Positions 28,676-37,480 of a stretch of 64,000 nt of DNA are shown piece by piece. Below the pieces are notes generated by a model, which saw only the letters and a list, made by a program, of their open reading frames with translations, did no database searches and was not told the origin of the DNA. Numbering within the stretch: the first letter of the stretch is position 1; the number at the start of each line of letters is the position of its first letter. Origin of the DNA: Pararoseomonas baculiformis (GTDB lineage: Bacteria; Pseudomonadota; Alphaproteobacteria; Acetobacterales; Acetobacteraceae); contig NZ_JAGIZB010000020.1 in assembly GCF_017813395.1 (NCBI RefSeq), positions 22,840-86,839 on the forward strand, given 5' to 3'. The position numbers were made by a program, and so were the translations under genes.

Positions 28676-29245
28676 CTAGGTTGCCGGCACCGTCCGGGCC
28701 TGCCGGCGCCGGCGATAGAAGCGGCGGAACAGGAAGATGGCCAGGATGAGCAGGGCGCCGCCCGCGATGGCGTGGAACAGCCGCTCGGGCCCGATCAGCC
28801 TGCCCAGATACCAGCCGGCGGCCACGAAGCTGCTCGCCCATACCCCGGCGGCGATGAAGTTGAGCACGGCAAAGCGCAGCCGCCCCATCCCAGCCAGGCC
28901 GCAGGCCGCCGCCGCGACGTTGCGGATGCCATAGAGGAATCGGAAGCTGAGGACGAAGAGAGTGCCATATTGCAGCAGCATGGCGGTGGCGCTGGCCATC
29001 TTGGCCTCGGCCTTGGGATAACGCTTCATGATGCGCGGCCCGTATCGCCGGCCCAGGGTGAACCAGGTCTGGTCACCCAGGAAGGATCCGATCCAGACGG
29101 AGAACATGAGGATCCAGGGATCGACCGCCCCGGTCATGGCGCCCATGGCCGAAGCCGCCAGCACGAAGGTTTCGCCTTCGAAAAAGGCCCAGACCGCCGC
29201 AAGAAGATAAGCGAGCGCTCCGTATTCTGCCCAGAACTCCGCCAC
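28676..29245 (-). CDS. DedA-family (SNARE-associated) membrane protein
   Basis: Inner-membrane protein of the DedA family, implicated in lipid-carrier flipping and membrane homeostasis. The family signature begins with EYGALAYLLAAVWAFFEGETF and continues GSFLGDQTWFTLGRRYGPRI, then FVLSFRFLYGIRNVAAAACGLAGM with the key Arg residues, and ends in a basic tail. The start is unsure: GTG 29245, just before the first span, is preferred; TTG at 29257 or 29314 adds a polar leader. No SD is strong. Confidence 0.8.
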   Translation of the reverse strand: MAEFWAEYGALAYLLAAVWAFFEGETFVLAASAMGAMTGAVDPWILMFSVWIGSFLGDQTWFTLGRRYGPRIMKRYPKAEAKMASATAMLLQYGTLFVLSFRFLYGIRNVAAAACGLAGMGRLRFAVLNFIAAGVWASSFVAAGWYLGRLIGPERLFHAIAGGALLILAIFLFRRFYRRRRQARTVPAT

Positions 29246-29362
29246 GCCAGCCCCCAAGTCTTTTGCGGCACTATCGCTGAGGCGACCGCCCCAAGGAAGC
29301 GGAATCCGTTCCAACCAGCGCTAAACGGACAGAATCTTGCTTCAGAAAGGGTTTCGAAACAA

Positions 29363-29388
29363 AAAAGGGCGCCTTGCGGCGCCCTTTT
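29363..29388. terminator. Intrinsic terminator after ornithine decarboxylase
   Basis: Perfect 11-bp stem AAAAGGGCGCC/GGCGCCCTTTT with a TTGC loop, 3 nt past the decarboxylase stop. On the minus strand the second arm continues into TTTTTTG, a strong T run; the plus-strand side also ends in TTTT, so it can work in both directions. Confidence 0.85.
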
Positions 29389-29391
29389 GGA

Positions 29392-30522
29392 TCAGATGTA
29401 GTGCTCGGCCAGCGGCTTGAAGCCGTTGAAGGCCTGGCTGGCATAGGTGGTCACATAGGCTCCCGTCGCCAGGATTTCGATCCGGTCGCCGGACTGAAGC
29501 TGGGTCGGCAGCCGGTAGTTGGACTTCTCGTAGAGGGTGTCGGTGCTGTCGCAGGTCGGGCCCGCGATCGTCACCGGCCCCTCCTCGGTGCCGTCATGCG
29601 GGGTGCGGAAGGCGTATTTGATCGCCTCGCCCTCCGTTTCCGCCAGGCCGCCGAAGCGCCCGATGTCCAGGTAAACCCAGCGCACCGGATCCTCCTTCCC
29701 CTTGCGGGAGACGAGGACCACCTCGGCCGAGACCACCGCCGCATCGCCCGCGATGAAGCGCCCGGGCTCCACCACGATGTCCGGCAGGGCATTGCCGAAG
29801 TGCTTCGCCATGGCGCCCATGATCGCGTCGCCGAAGGCGTCGATCTCCGGCACCTCGGCGCGGTAGCGCACGGGATAGCCGCCGCCCAGGTTCACCATGC
29901 GGACATTCACGCCGGCCTCCTTGAGGTCGGTGAACAGCATGGCAACCTTGGCGATCGCCGCCGCATAGGCCGCCGTGTTGGTCTGCTGGCTGCCGACATG
30001 GAAGGAGAGGCCGAAGGGGTCCAGCCCCATCTCGCCCGCCTTCACCATCAGCTCGCGCGCCATCTCGACCTCGCAGCCGAACTTGCGCGACAGCGGCCAC
30101 TCGGCGCCGTCATTGCCGACAAGGATGCGGCAATAGACGCGCGAGCCCGGGGCGGAGCGCGCCAGCTTCTCCAGCTCACCCTCGGAGTCGAAGGCGAACA
30201 TCCGCACGCCGCGCTCATAGGCGGCACGGATGGCGCTCTCCTTCTTCACGGTGTTGCCGTAGGAGATGGCATCGGCCGGGGCGCCGGCCTCCAGCACCGC
30301 CGAGACCTCCTCCCAGGAAGCCGCGTCGAAGCAGGAGCCGAGGCCAGCCAAGCGCTCCAGGATCTGCGGCGCCGGATTCGCCTTCACCGCGTAGTAGATA
30401 CGGGCGAGGGGCAGCGCGGACTGCAGGCGCCGGTAGTTCTGCTCGACGCGATCCACGTCGAGAACCAGGCACGGCGTCGCCGGCTGAACATCAGCAAGGA
30501 ACTGCGCGATCTTCGGGGTCAT
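29392..30522 (-). CDS. Ornithine decarboxylase (or ornithine/lysine), group IV
   Basis: PLP enzyme that converts ornithine to putrescine, the first step of polyamine synthesis. The alanine-racemase-type barrel holds the PLP lysine in YYAVKANPAP, FHVGSQQTN, NLGGGYPVRY and VVEPGRFIAGD; the catalytic Cys lies in GPTCDSTDTL. Length 376 aa fits bacterial group IV enzymes, including those also acting on lysine. ATG 30522 is chosen because GGAGGG precedes it by about 7 nt and homology starts there; the frame stays open further upstream but that part looks like leader RNA. A terminator follows at once. Confidence 0.87.
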   Translation of the reverse strand: MTPKIAQFLADVQPATPCLVLDVDRVEQNYRRLQSALPLARIYYAVKANPAPQILERLAGLGSCFDAASWEEVSAVLEAGAPADAISYGNTVKKESAIRAAYERGVRMFAFDSEGELEKLARSAPGSRVYCRILVGNDGAEWPLSRKFGCEVEMARELMVKAGEMGLDPFGLSFHVGSQQTNTAAYAAAIAKVAMLFTDLKEAGVNVRMVNLGGGYPVRYRAEVPEIDAFGDAIMGAMAKHFGNALPDIVVEPGRFIAGDAAVVSAEVVLVSRKGKEDPVRWVYLDIGRFGGLAETEGEAIKYAFRTPHDGTEEGPVTIAGPTCDSTDTLYEKSNYRLPTQLQSGDRIEILATGAYVTTYASQAFNGFKPLAEHYI

Positions 30523-30569
30523 CGCACCACCCTCCCCATGCGAGGCGGCAAGGCATCCGCGGCTTGCGG

Positions 30570-30710
30570 AGCGGCCCTGCTCAGGTTGACGAACGGTCGA
30601 ACGAACCAGCGACCAAAGTGAAAGCCCGGCGGCGGGAGCCCCCGGGGGTTGCCAGAACGCTTGACGTCGTTGCGTAACCTTGTGGGCCAGAGGCACGTGC
30701 GTACTGCGTC
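30570..30710 (-). ncRNA. Candidate speF-type leader RNA of the ornithine decarboxylase gene
   Basis: The 5' leader contains runs I recall from the speF cis-regulatory motif, known upstream of ornithine decarboxylase genes in alphaproteobacteria: TGGCCCACAAGGTTACGCAA, then CTTTCACTTTGGTCGCTGG. A small hairpin GGTCG/CGACC and a CCCCCGGGGG palindrome are visible. The class match rests on memory; an Rfam covariance search is decisive. The lower GC and non-coding look of this stretch support a structured element. Promoter at 30718-30746. Confidence 0.6.
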
Positions 30711-30717
30711 TGGGGGG

Positions 30718-30746
30718 CAGATAGCCCCCCGGCCCCGGCCCTGCAA
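30718..30746 (-). promoter_or_regulatory. Candidate promoter of ornithine decarboxylase
   Basis: Minus-strand TTGCAG (30746-30741) and TATCTG (30723-30718) are 17 nt apart. Initiation near 30711 would give a leader of about 190 nt that contains the speF-like element. A GGGGGGC/GCCCCCC hairpin at 30712-30730 overlaps the -10 region. Confidence 0.5.
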
Positions 30747-30868
30747 GAGCGATCTTCCCCCAGGCCGCGATTTTTTTTCGTGAGCAGCTACCAGGGCCGG
30801 AAAGCCCCCGGATGAATGCAGGGCAGACCCGCCGAAACCTGGGCCGAATCGCCCAGGCACCGTGGGGA

Positions 30869-31510
30869 TTACGGTCCGGAACTTTCCGGGGCAGCCCCAT
30901 AGGCGCGCAGGAAGGCCGCCACGGCCTGGTCCACGGTCGCGTCGATCGCCGCGTCGTCCGGGGCGGGGCCGCCCAGCACGGCACGGATATACAGCTCGCC
31001 CCGCAGCATCCCCATCAGGTGATCCGCAGCGATTCCCGGATCCGCATCGGCCCGGAGCCGGCCCTGGCGCAGCTCCTCCTGCATGCGGTGGGCAAGCCAG
31101 ATCCGGCCACGCGCCGGGCCCGCTTCGTAGAAGGCGCGCGCCAGGTCGGGAAACCGGGTGCATTCGGCAATGACGGTCCGATGGATGGCCATGCTGTCCG
31201 GGTGCAGCAGGAACCGCATCCAGAGCCGGCCCAACTCCCGCAAAGCGCCCTGCGCCGAGGGAGCCTGGGAGGCGAGTTCCTCAGCCTGCGCCGCGATGGC
31301 GCTGCAGCGATCCCCCACGATGGCGCCGAACAGCGCCTCCTTGCTGCTGAAATGCGCATAGACCGTCGCCTTGGAGACGCCCGCCTCCTTCGCCACGGCA
31401 TCCATCGAGACGCTGGCATAGCCCACCCCCATGAAGAGCCGCGCGCCGGCGGAGAGGATGGCGGCCCGCTTGGGCGAGGATTCGGCGGGGGAGGCAATGG
31501 CGACGGACAA
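30869..31510 (-). CDS. TetR/AcrR family transcriptional repressor
   Basis: The N-terminal helix-turn-helix is KRAAILSAGARLFMGVGYASV followed by DAVAKEAGVSKATVYAHFSSKEALF. The C-terminal part (residues 80-213) is the AefR-like ligand domain, with HPDSMAIHRTVIAE. The gene is divergent from an HlyD/MFS efflux pair and two copies of a palindromic sequence lie between, so it almost certainly represses that pair and itself. TTG 31510 is taken as start; SD is weak and a nearby alternative is not evident. Confidence 0.85.
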   Translation of the reverse strand: MSVAIASPAESSPKRAAILSAGARLFMGVGYASVSMDAVAKEAGVSKATVYAHFSSKEALFGAIVGDRCSAIAAQAEELASQAPSAQGALRELGRLWMRFLLHPDSMAIHRTVIAECTRFPDLARAFYEAGPARGRIWLAHRMQEELRQGRLRADADPGIAADHLMGMLRGELYIRAVLGGPAPDDAAIDATVDQAVAAFLRAYGAAPESSGP

Positions 31511-31551
31511 GGCTTCAGGGGTCTCCAGGCGAGGGTGCCGCTACAATTGAT

Positions 31552-31566
31552 ACTGAACCGTCCAGT
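31552..31566. promoter_or_regulatory. TetR operator, imperfect copy
   Basis: ACTGAACCGTCCAGT, a 15-bp inverted repeat with one mismatch, matching the perfect site at 31611-31625. It lies between the repressor gene and the efflux genes, probably over a promoter of one of them. Confidence 0.7.
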
Positions 31567-31610
31567 TTTCCATGGACAAGCGGCATGGCGATGCTCATTT
31601 AGTCGACTGA

Positions 31611-31625
31611 ACTGAACGGTTCAGT
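31611..31625. promoter_or_regulatory. TetR operator, perfect palindrome
   Basis: ACTGAACGGTTCAGT is a perfect 7-1-7 inverted repeat ending 5 nt before the HlyD start codon. Its centre is 59 bp from that of the upstream copy, roughly six helical turns apart, so two dimers could bind the same face. Confidence 0.8.
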
Positions 31626-31630
31626 CAGCC

Positions 31631-32776
31631 ATGAATGCCCGGACCCAAGCCATTCCCGACCCCGACACGCGGGCCAGCATGCCCGCCACGCCGCGCCGCT
31701 CCCGCCTGCGCCGCCTCCCGCCCCTGATCGGTCTGCTCCTGCTGGCCGGCGCCGGTGCGGGGGGCAACTGGTACTGGCAGGTCGGCCAGTACATCGAATC
31801 CACCGACAACGCCTATGTGGCCGGCGACATCTCGGTGCTCTCCTCCCGGATCGAGGGCGATGTCGCCCGTATCCTGGTGGCCGACAACCAGATGGTCGAG
31901 GCCGGCCAGCCCCTGATCGAGCTGGAGCGCGAGGACTGGCAGGCCCGGCGAGACCAGGCCGCCGCCGCCCTGGCCGAAGCCGAGGCCAATATCGGCACGC
32001 TCGCCGCCCAGGTCGCCCAGGCCCGCGCCCAGGTCGCCTCCGCCGAAGCCGGCGTCGCCGAGGCCGAGGCCGAGCGGGTGCGCGCCGCGGCCGATGCCGG
32101 GCGCGCCGGAACCCTCGCCTCCGGTGGCTATGGCACGCGCGAGGCGGTGGACCGCACCACCGCTGCCCGCCGCAAGGCAGAGGCCTCCGTGGCGGCCGCC
32201 CAGGCAGGGCTCGCCTCCGCCCGCGGCGCCATCCCGGTGCTGGAGGCCCAGTCGCACGCCGCCATCGCCCGCCGCGATGCCGCGAGGGCGACGCTGGCCC
32301 TGGCCGAATCCAACCTGGAGCACACGGTGATCCGCGCCCCCTTCGCGGGCATTGCCGGCAACCGCGCCGCCCAGCCCGGCCAGCATGTGCGGGCCGGCCA
32401 GAGCCTGATCGCGGTCGCCCCCGCCGCGGACCGGCTCTACGTCACCGCGAACTTCAAGGAGACGCAGCTCCGCCGCATCCGTGAGGGGCAGCCGGTGGAG
32501 CTCTCGGTGGATGCGGGCGGCGCGCTGCACGGCACCGTGCGGAGCCTCGCCCCCGCCACAGGCGCCCAGTTCTCCCTGCTGCCGCCGGAGAACGCGACGG
32601 GCAACTTCACCAAGATCGTCCAGCGCGTGCCCGTGCGCATCGCCCTCGATCCCGGCCAGGAGCTGGGCCGGCTGCGCCCCGGCCTCTCGGTCGAGGCCGA
32701 GGTGGACACGCGTGACGATCCCCATGCCCCCCGCAGCCTGTTCGGTGCCGCCGCGGCGATGATCCGCGGCCACTGA
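31631..32776 (+). CDS. HlyD-family efflux adaptor (EmrA-like)
   Basis: Periplasmic adaptor that links an inner-membrane pump to an outer-membrane channel. After a cytoplasmic Pro/Arg-rich N-terminus comes one span (LIGLLLLAGAGAGGNWYW), then VGQYIESTDNAYVAGD, the EmrA/HlyD lipoyl start, a long alpha-hairpin of Ala/Glu repeats (residues 110-210) and the returning lipoyl half VIRAPFAGIAGNRAAQPGQHV. 381 aa is usual. Operator-controlled by the adjacent TetR; the pump gene follows by 26 nt. Confidence 0.88.
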   Translation: MNARTQAIPDPDTRASMPATPRRSRLRRLPPLIGLLLLAGAGAGGNWYWQVGQYIESTDNAYVAGDISVLSSRIEGDVARILVADNQMVEAGQPLIELEREDWQARRDQAAAALAEAEANIGTLAAQVAQARAQVASAEAGVAEAEAERVRAAADAGRAGTLASGGYGTREAVDRTTAARRKAEASVAAAQAGLASARGAIPVLEAQSHAAIARRDAARATLALAESNLEHTVIRAPFAGIAGNRAAQPGQHVRAGQSLIAVAPAADRLYVTANFKETQLRRIREGQPVELSVDAGGALHGTVRSLAPATGAQFSLLPPENATGNFTKIVQRVPVRIALDPGQELGRLRPGLSVEAEVDTRDDPHAPRSLFGAAAAMIRGH

Positions 32777-32802
32777 AGCCAGCCGAGCCCAGGTCCAGCC
32801 CG

Positions 32803-34380
32803 ATGTCCGCCACCACCGCCGGCACCGCCTTGCCCACGCCGCAGGGCGCCGTCTCCACGAAGCACTTCCTCGGCTTCATGACGATGGTGCTCGGCATGTT
32901 CATGGCGATCCTGGATATCCAGATCGTCTCCGCCAGCATTTCGGACATCCAGGCCGGCCTTGCCGCCAGCCCGGACGAGGCCTCCTGGGTGCAGACCTCC
33001 TACCTGATCGCGGAGATCGTCATGATCCCGCTCTCGGGCTTCCTCTCGCGCCTTCTCTCCACCCGCGTGCTCTTCACCATCTCCGCCGCGGGCTTCACGG
33101 TGTTCTCGCTGCTCTGCGCAACCGCCACCTCGCTGCCGGTGATGGTGCTGGCGCGCGCCATGCAGGGCTTCCTCGGCGGCGCGATGATTCCCACGGTCTT
33201 CGCCACCGCCTTCATCCTTTTCAAGGGGCCGCGCAGCGCCGGCGTCTCGGTTCTCATCGGCCTCACCGCCACCCTTGCCCCCACCATCGGCCCGACCCTG
33301 GGCGGCTACCTCACGGAAAGCCTCTCCTGGCACTGGCTGTTCCTGATCAACGTGCCCATCGGCGTGTTCATCGCCGTGGTGGTCTGGAACACCATGGATA
33401 TCGACCAGGGAGACCCCCGCCTGTTCCGCCGGTTCGACTGGTGGGGGCTGATCGCCATGGCCGTGTTCCTGGGCAGCCTGGAATACGTGATGGAGGAGGG
33501 CCCGCGCTGGGACTGGCTGGACGATCCCACCATCGCCGCCTTCGCCCTGGCCTGCCTGGCCGGCGGACTGGTCTTCTTCTGGCGGGCCTTCACCCGGCAG
33601 GACCCGATCGTGGAGCTGCGCGCCTTCGGGAACGCGAACTTCGCCTTCGGAAGCGTCTTCGCCTTCCTGGTCGGGATCGGGCTCTATGGCGCCGTGTATC
33701 TCGTGCCGCTCTTCCTCGGGCGCATCCGCGGCTACAACTCGCTGCAGATCGGAGAGACGATGTTCGTCACCGGTCTCGCCATGTTCCTCGCCGCGCCCGT
33801 GGTCGGGAAGCTCTCGCGCGTGCTGGACATCCGGATCCTGCTCGCCTTCGGCCTTGCCACCACGGCCCTGGCCATGTGGATGACCTCGCGCCTGACGGCC
33901 CAATCCTCCTTCGCGGAGCTATGGCTGCCGCTTTCCCTGCGGGGCGTGGGCACGATGTTCGCGATGGTGCCGGTGAACCAGGTGGCGCTCGGCACCTTGC
34001 CGGCGGCCAAGATCAAGAACGCGGCCGGGCTGTTCAACCTGATGCGCAACCTCGGCGGCGCGGTCGGGCTGGCGCTGATCAACACGCTGGTGATCGATCG
34101 CTCCGCCTTCCACCGCCTGCATCTCAGCGAGGCAACCAACTGGGCGCGCCCCGGCGTGAGCGACACCATAGACGGCATCGCCTCGGCCCTTTCAGGCCGC
34201 CTCGGCGAGGCCGCCGACCACGCGGCGCTGGCCCGCGTCTCCTCCATGATCACGCGGGAGGCGACCATCCTCGCCTATAATGATGTGCTGGTGGTGATCG
34301 CCGCCCTGTTTGCCCTGGCGGTGCCGCTGGTGATCTTCGTCCGCGCGCCGCGGCCCGGGGCAGGGGGCGCCGCCCACTGA
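32803..34380 (+). CDS. MFS drug exporter, DHA2 family (EmrB-like)
   Basis: Proton-driven efflux pump of the 14-span DHA2 group. The signature MFMAILDIQIVSASISDIQ lies in the first span (D motif), and LARAMQGFLGGAMIPTVF and LGGYLTESLSWHWLFLINVPIG (motif C) are intact. 525 aa fits. It pairs with the EmrA-like adaptor, giving a multidrug or toxic-compound exporter under TetR control. The cargo is unknown. Confidence 0.88.
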   Translation: MSATTAGTALPTPQGAVSTKHFLGFMTMVLGMFMAILDIQIVSASISDIQAGLAASPDEASWVQTSYLIAEIVMIPLSGFLSRLLSTRVLFTISAAGFTVFSLLCATATSLPVMVLARAMQGFLGGAMIPTVFATAFILFKGPRSAGVSVLIGLTATLAPTIGPTLGGYLTESLSWHWLFLINVPIGVFIAVVVWNTMDIDQGDPRLFRRFDWWGLIAMAVFLGSLEYVMEEGPRWDWLDDPTIAAFALACLAGGLVFFWRAFTRQDPIVELRAFGNANFAFGSVFAFLVGIGLYGAVYLVPLFLGRIRGYNSLQIGETMFVTGLAMFLAAPVVGKLSRVLDIRILLAFGLATTALAMWMTSRLTAQSSFAELWLPLSLRGVGTMFAMVPVNQVALGTLPAAKIKNAAGLFNLMRNLGGAVGLALINTLVIDRSAFHRLHLSEATNWARPGVSDTIDGIASALSGRLGEAADHAALARVSSMITREATILAYNDVLVVIAALFALAVPLVIFVRAPRPGAGGAAH

Positions 34381-34452
34381 CGGGGGGTGGGGCTTGCGCG
34401 GCCCGGCGCCGGCCCCCTATCCGCATGGCATGACCTGCCCGGAGCCCCGCGC

Positions 34453-35745
34453 GTGAGTGCCGCGACACTGGAGGCCCTGCGCCGGGGCGATCTGTCCGGC
34501 GCCCGCTCCCTCAGCCTCGCCGGGATGGGCCTGACCGAGTTCCCGCCCGAGATCCTGGGCCTGGCGGACACGCTGGAGGAGCTTGATCTCGGCCGCAACG
34601 CCTTCGGCACGCTGCCGCCGGACTTCGCCCGCCTGCGCCGCCTGCGCGTCCTCTTCTGCTCCGGCAGCCCCTTCGGGACGCTGCCGTCCGTGCTGGGTGA
34701 ACTTCCCGCCCTGGTCCAGATCGGCTTCCGCGGCTGCGGCCTGGCCCATCTGCCGCCCGAATCCCTGCCGCCCGGCCTCCGATGGCTGACCCTGACCGAC
34801 AACCGGATCGAGGATCTGCCCGCCGCCATCGGCCAGCGCCCCGCTCTGCAGAAGCTGATGCTGGCCGGGAACCGCCTGCACCGGCTTCCCGGGAGCCTCG
34901 CGGGCGCCCCGGGACTGGAGCTCCTGCGCCTCTCGGCCAACCGCTTCGAATCCCTCCCGCCCTGGCTTCCGGCGTTGCCGCGCCTCGCCTGGATCGCCTG
35001 GGCGGGCAACCCGCTGGACCGCGGCCCTGCACCTGCCGCGCCGGACCTGCCATGGGCCTCTCTCGAGACGGGCGCATTGCTCGGGGAAGGAGCCTCGGGG
35101 CGTGTCCTCGAGGCGCGGTGGCGGGGGAAGCCCGTCGCGCTGAAGCTCTTCAAAGGCAGCATGACCAGCGATGGCCTGCCGGAGCGGGAGATGGCGGCCT
35201 GCCTCGCCGCCGGGGACCATCCGAACCTCACCGGCGCCCTGGGCCGGCTCACCGGCCATCCCGGCGGGATGGACGGCCTGCTGATGCCGCTTCTGCCCCA
35301 GGGCTGGCGCGTCCTCGCCGGCCCGCCCAGCCCGGAAAGCTGCACCCGGGATGTGTATGATCCCGCGCTGCGGCTGGAATGGCCGGTGGCCCTGCGCCTT
35401 GCCCGCTGCATCGGCGCGGCAACCGCCCATCTGCACGGGCGCGGCCTGCTCCATGGCGATCTCTACGCCCACAACACGCTTTGGGACGGGGCGGCGGGTG
35501 AAGCCGTCCTCACCGATTTCGGCGCCGCCTCCTTCCTACCCGATGGCCAGGCGGCCCGGGCCTATTGCCATATCGAGACCAGGGCCTGGGGCATCCTGCT
35601 CGGCGAGTTGCTGGACCGGTGCCGCACCGAGCCACCGGCGGCCATGCGCGCCTTGCAACAGGCCTGCATGGCGCCCGATCCCGCCTCCCGCCCGCCGATG
35701 CCGGACATTCTGGCCCAGCTTCGCCTGGATGGGGCAGGGGGCTGA
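34453..35745 (+). CDS. Leucine-rich-repeat protein kinase-like protein
   Basis: Unusual fusion. Residues 15-190 carry about seven leucine-rich repeats (LEELDLGRNAFGTLP, LQKLMLAGNRLHRLP, LELLRLSANRFESLP). Residues 205-430 are a protein-kinase fold: GEGASGRVLEARW glycine loop, VALKLFKG with the lysine, HGDLYAHNTLW catalytic loop and LTDFGAASFL. The catalytic loop has HGD in place of HRD and the activation segment is short. GTG 34453 is preferred, GGAG 9 nt upstream, over a start 22 codons earlier. No membrane span is present, so it probably acts in the cytoplasm. The target is unknown. Confidence 0.78.
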   Translation: MSAATLEALRRGDLSGARSLSLAGMGLTEFPPEILGLADTLEELDLGRNAFGTLPPDFARLRRLRVLFCSGSPFGTLPSVLGELPALVQIGFRGCGLAHLPPESLPPGLRWLTLTDNRIEDLPAAIGQRPALQKLMLAGNRLHRLPGSLAGAPGLELLRLSANRFESLPPWLPALPRLAWIAWAGNPLDRGPAPAAPDLPWASLETGALLGEGASGRVLEARWRGKPVALKLFKGSMTSDGLPEREMAACLAAGDHPNLTGALGRLTGHPGGMDGLLMPLLPQGWRVLAGPPSPESCTRDVYDPALRLEWPVALRLARCIGAATAHLHGRGLLHGDLYAHNTLWDGAAGEAVLTDFGAASFLPDGQAARAYCHIETRAWGILLGELLDRCRTEPPAAMRALQQACMAPDPASRPPMPDILAQLRLDGAGG

Positions 35746-35854
35746 GGCGGCCGGCGGGTCGCCCCGGACCACGAGGCTGCGTTTTCCGGCACAGCCATTC
35801 GGCGTGCGCGGCGTTTCGACAGCACCGTCAAGGCCCGGCAAGGAGAGACGCCTC

Positions 35855-36247
35855 ATGAACGTGATCCGCCTGTCACGCTTTCTCGGCTGGTTCAGCATCG
35901 GCCTCGGCGCGATGCAGATCCTCTGCGGCCGAACCCTGGCACGCAAGCTGGGCATGACCGGGCGGACAAAGCTCTTCCGCGCCTTCGGCGTGCGCGAGGT
36001 CACGAATGGGCTCGCCATCCTCGCCAATCCCGGCAGCGCCCCGCTCCTCTGGGCGCGGGTCGCCGGGGATGCGCTGGACATGGCCACGCTGGCCGGCACC
36101 CCCTCCTTCGGCCGGCGGGAGCGGGCGACCGTGAAGATCGCCCTGGCGGCGGTAGCGGGTGTCGCGCTGCTCGACATCCTCTGCGCCACGCGGCTCAGCA
36201 CGGAAAGCAACAGGGATTTGGAATACCTGCCGCCCTATTGGGATTGA
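35855..36247 (+). CDS. Small membrane hypothetical protein (130 aa)
   Basis: Three hydrophobic segments are present: ARFL-type FLGWFSIGLGAMQILCG, then LLWARVAGDALDMATLAG and KIALAAVAGVALLDILCA. The block LFRAFGVREVTNGLAILANP recurs, from memory, as a membrane module in front of some cyclase/dehydrase-like proteins; here it stands alone. AAGGAGA lies 8 nt before the ATG. It is downstream of the kinase-like gene by 110 nt. No function is claimed. Confidence 0.65.
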   Translation: MNVIRLSRFLGWFSIGLGAMQILCGRTLARKLGMTGRTKLFRAFGVREVTNGLAILANPGSAPLLWARVAGDALDMATLAGTPSFGRRERATVKIALAAVAGVALLDILCATRLSTESNRDLEYLPPYWD

Positions 36248-36303
36248 GCCAGGCCGGAACTGGCGGCAGGGCGGCGCTCCCCGCCAGCCGCCGCGAAGGA
36301 TGG

Positions 36304-37098
36304 CTAGCGGATCAGCCCGCTCATGGGGCTGGAAGCATCGGCGGCGTAGTTCCGGGGCATGCGCCCGGCCAGGTAGGCATGCCGCCCCGCCTCCACGCCG
36401 GCCTTCATGGCCCGCGCCATCCGCACGGGATCCCTGGCATGGGCGATCGCCGAGTTCAGCAGCACGGCGTCGCAGCCCAGCTCCATCGCCTGCGCCGCCT
36501 CGCTCGCCGTGCCGATCCCGGCATCGACCAGCACGGGCACCTTCGCGTTCTCAATAATGGAACGCAGCATGAAGGGATTGGACAGGCCAAGGCCCGAGCC
36601 GATCGGCGCGCCCAGCGGCATCACCGCCACGCAGCCCATCTCCTCCAGCCGCTTGGCCGCCAGCGGGTCATCCGCGCAATAGACCATCACCTGGAAGCCA
36701 TCCTTGATGAGGGCTTCCGCCGCCTCGAAGGTCGCGGGCATGTCCGGGTAGAGGAAGGGCGGGGGCCCCAGCACCTCCAGCTTCACCAGGTTCCAGCCCC
36801 CGGCCTCGCGCGCCAGGCGCAGCGTGCGCACGGCGTCCTTCGCCGTGTGGCAGCCAGCGGTGTTCGGTAGATAGGTGTAGCGGTCCGGCGGCACGAAATC
36901 CTGCAGCATCGGCGCGCCGGGATCCGAGAGATTCACCCGCCGAACGGCCACGGTCACCATTTCGGCGCCCGAAGCCTCGATGGCCGCAGCCGTTTCCTCC
37001 AGGCTTTTGTAGCGCCCGGTCCCGACCACGAGGCGGGACTGGAACCGGTGGCCGGCCACTTCCCAGGAGTCGTCCTGCGCCGTCATCACGCCGTCCAT
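36304..37098 (-). CDS. thiG: Thiazole synthase ThiG
   Basis: Forms the thiazole ring of thiamine from 1-deoxyxylulose phosphate, dehydroglycine and the thiocarboxylate of ThiS. Landmarks: [50 protein letters not shown] with the catalytic Lys, [13 protein letters not shown] and [22 protein letters not shown] 37098 is chosen, GGGGGAGG 8 nt upstream, 4 nt after the ThiS stop. The frame remains open further but without a better start. No thiO, thiC or thiE is adjacent. Confidence 0.92.
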   Translation of the reverse strand: MDGVMTAQDDSWEVAGHRFQSRLVVGTGRYKSLEETAAAIEASGAEMVTVAVRRVNLSDPGAPMLQDFVPPDRYTYLPNTAGCHTAKDAVRTLRLAREAGGWNLVKLEVLGPPPFLYPDMPATFEAAEALIKDGFQVMVYCADDPLAAKRLEEMGCVAVMPLGAPIGSGLGLSNPFMLRSIIENAKVPVLVDAGIGTASEAAQAMELGCDAVLLNSAIAHARDPVRMARAMKAGVEAGRHAYLAGRMPRNYAADASSPMSGLIR

Positions 37099-37102
37099 GG
37101 CC

Positions 37103-37315
37103 TCAGCCTCCCCCGATGAAGTGCACGATCTCGAGCGCATCCCCCGCCTGCAGCAGGGTCGTCCCATAGGTGGAGCGGGGAACGATCTCCTCGTTCCGCT
37201 CCACCGCCACCTTGCGCGTATCCAGCCCCGCGCCGGCCAGGAAATCGGCCAGGGGCAGGGGGGCGGGCAGCACTCGCGCCTCGCCGTTCACGGTGATCTG
37301 AATGGGTCCGGGCAT
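37103..37315 (-). CDS. thiS: Sulfur carrier protein ThiS
   Basis: Ubiquitin-like 70-aa carrier that brings sulfur to ThiG as a C-terminal thiocarboxylate. It shows [33 protein letters not shown] and ends HFIGGG, the Gly tail essential for activation. An alternative ATG is 4 codons upstream. thiG follows at once, so the two subunits are made together. No thiamine (TPP) riboswitch elements are visible in the 165 nt upstream. Confidence 0.9.
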   Translation of the reverse strand: MPGPIQITVNGEARVLPAPLPLADFLAGAGLDTRKVAVERNEEIVPRSTYGTTLLQAGDALEIVHFIGGG

Positions 37316-37480
37316 GGTCCGCCGCATGTGGCACGCCCGGCCGCCGGGTTGAAGGGGCGGCAGGGTGAAGCCTGCCATGAAGCCGTTCCCGGCCAGGGCC
37401 GTTTGCCTGCACGCGCGCCGCCATGCTAGCCCGCCCGGCCAGAACCCCGGCCAAACCCCGGGAGGACCGGAACCAGAGCC

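Noticed and set aside
30523..30720. Leader peptide GFHFGRWFVRPFVNLSR before ornithine decarboxylase
   Set aside because: The frame has no start codon in the leader, and the bases are better explained by a conserved RNA motif.
37316..37480. Thiamine riboswitch upstream of thiS
   Set aside because: The conserved TPP-aptamer segments are not visible in this 165-nt stretch.
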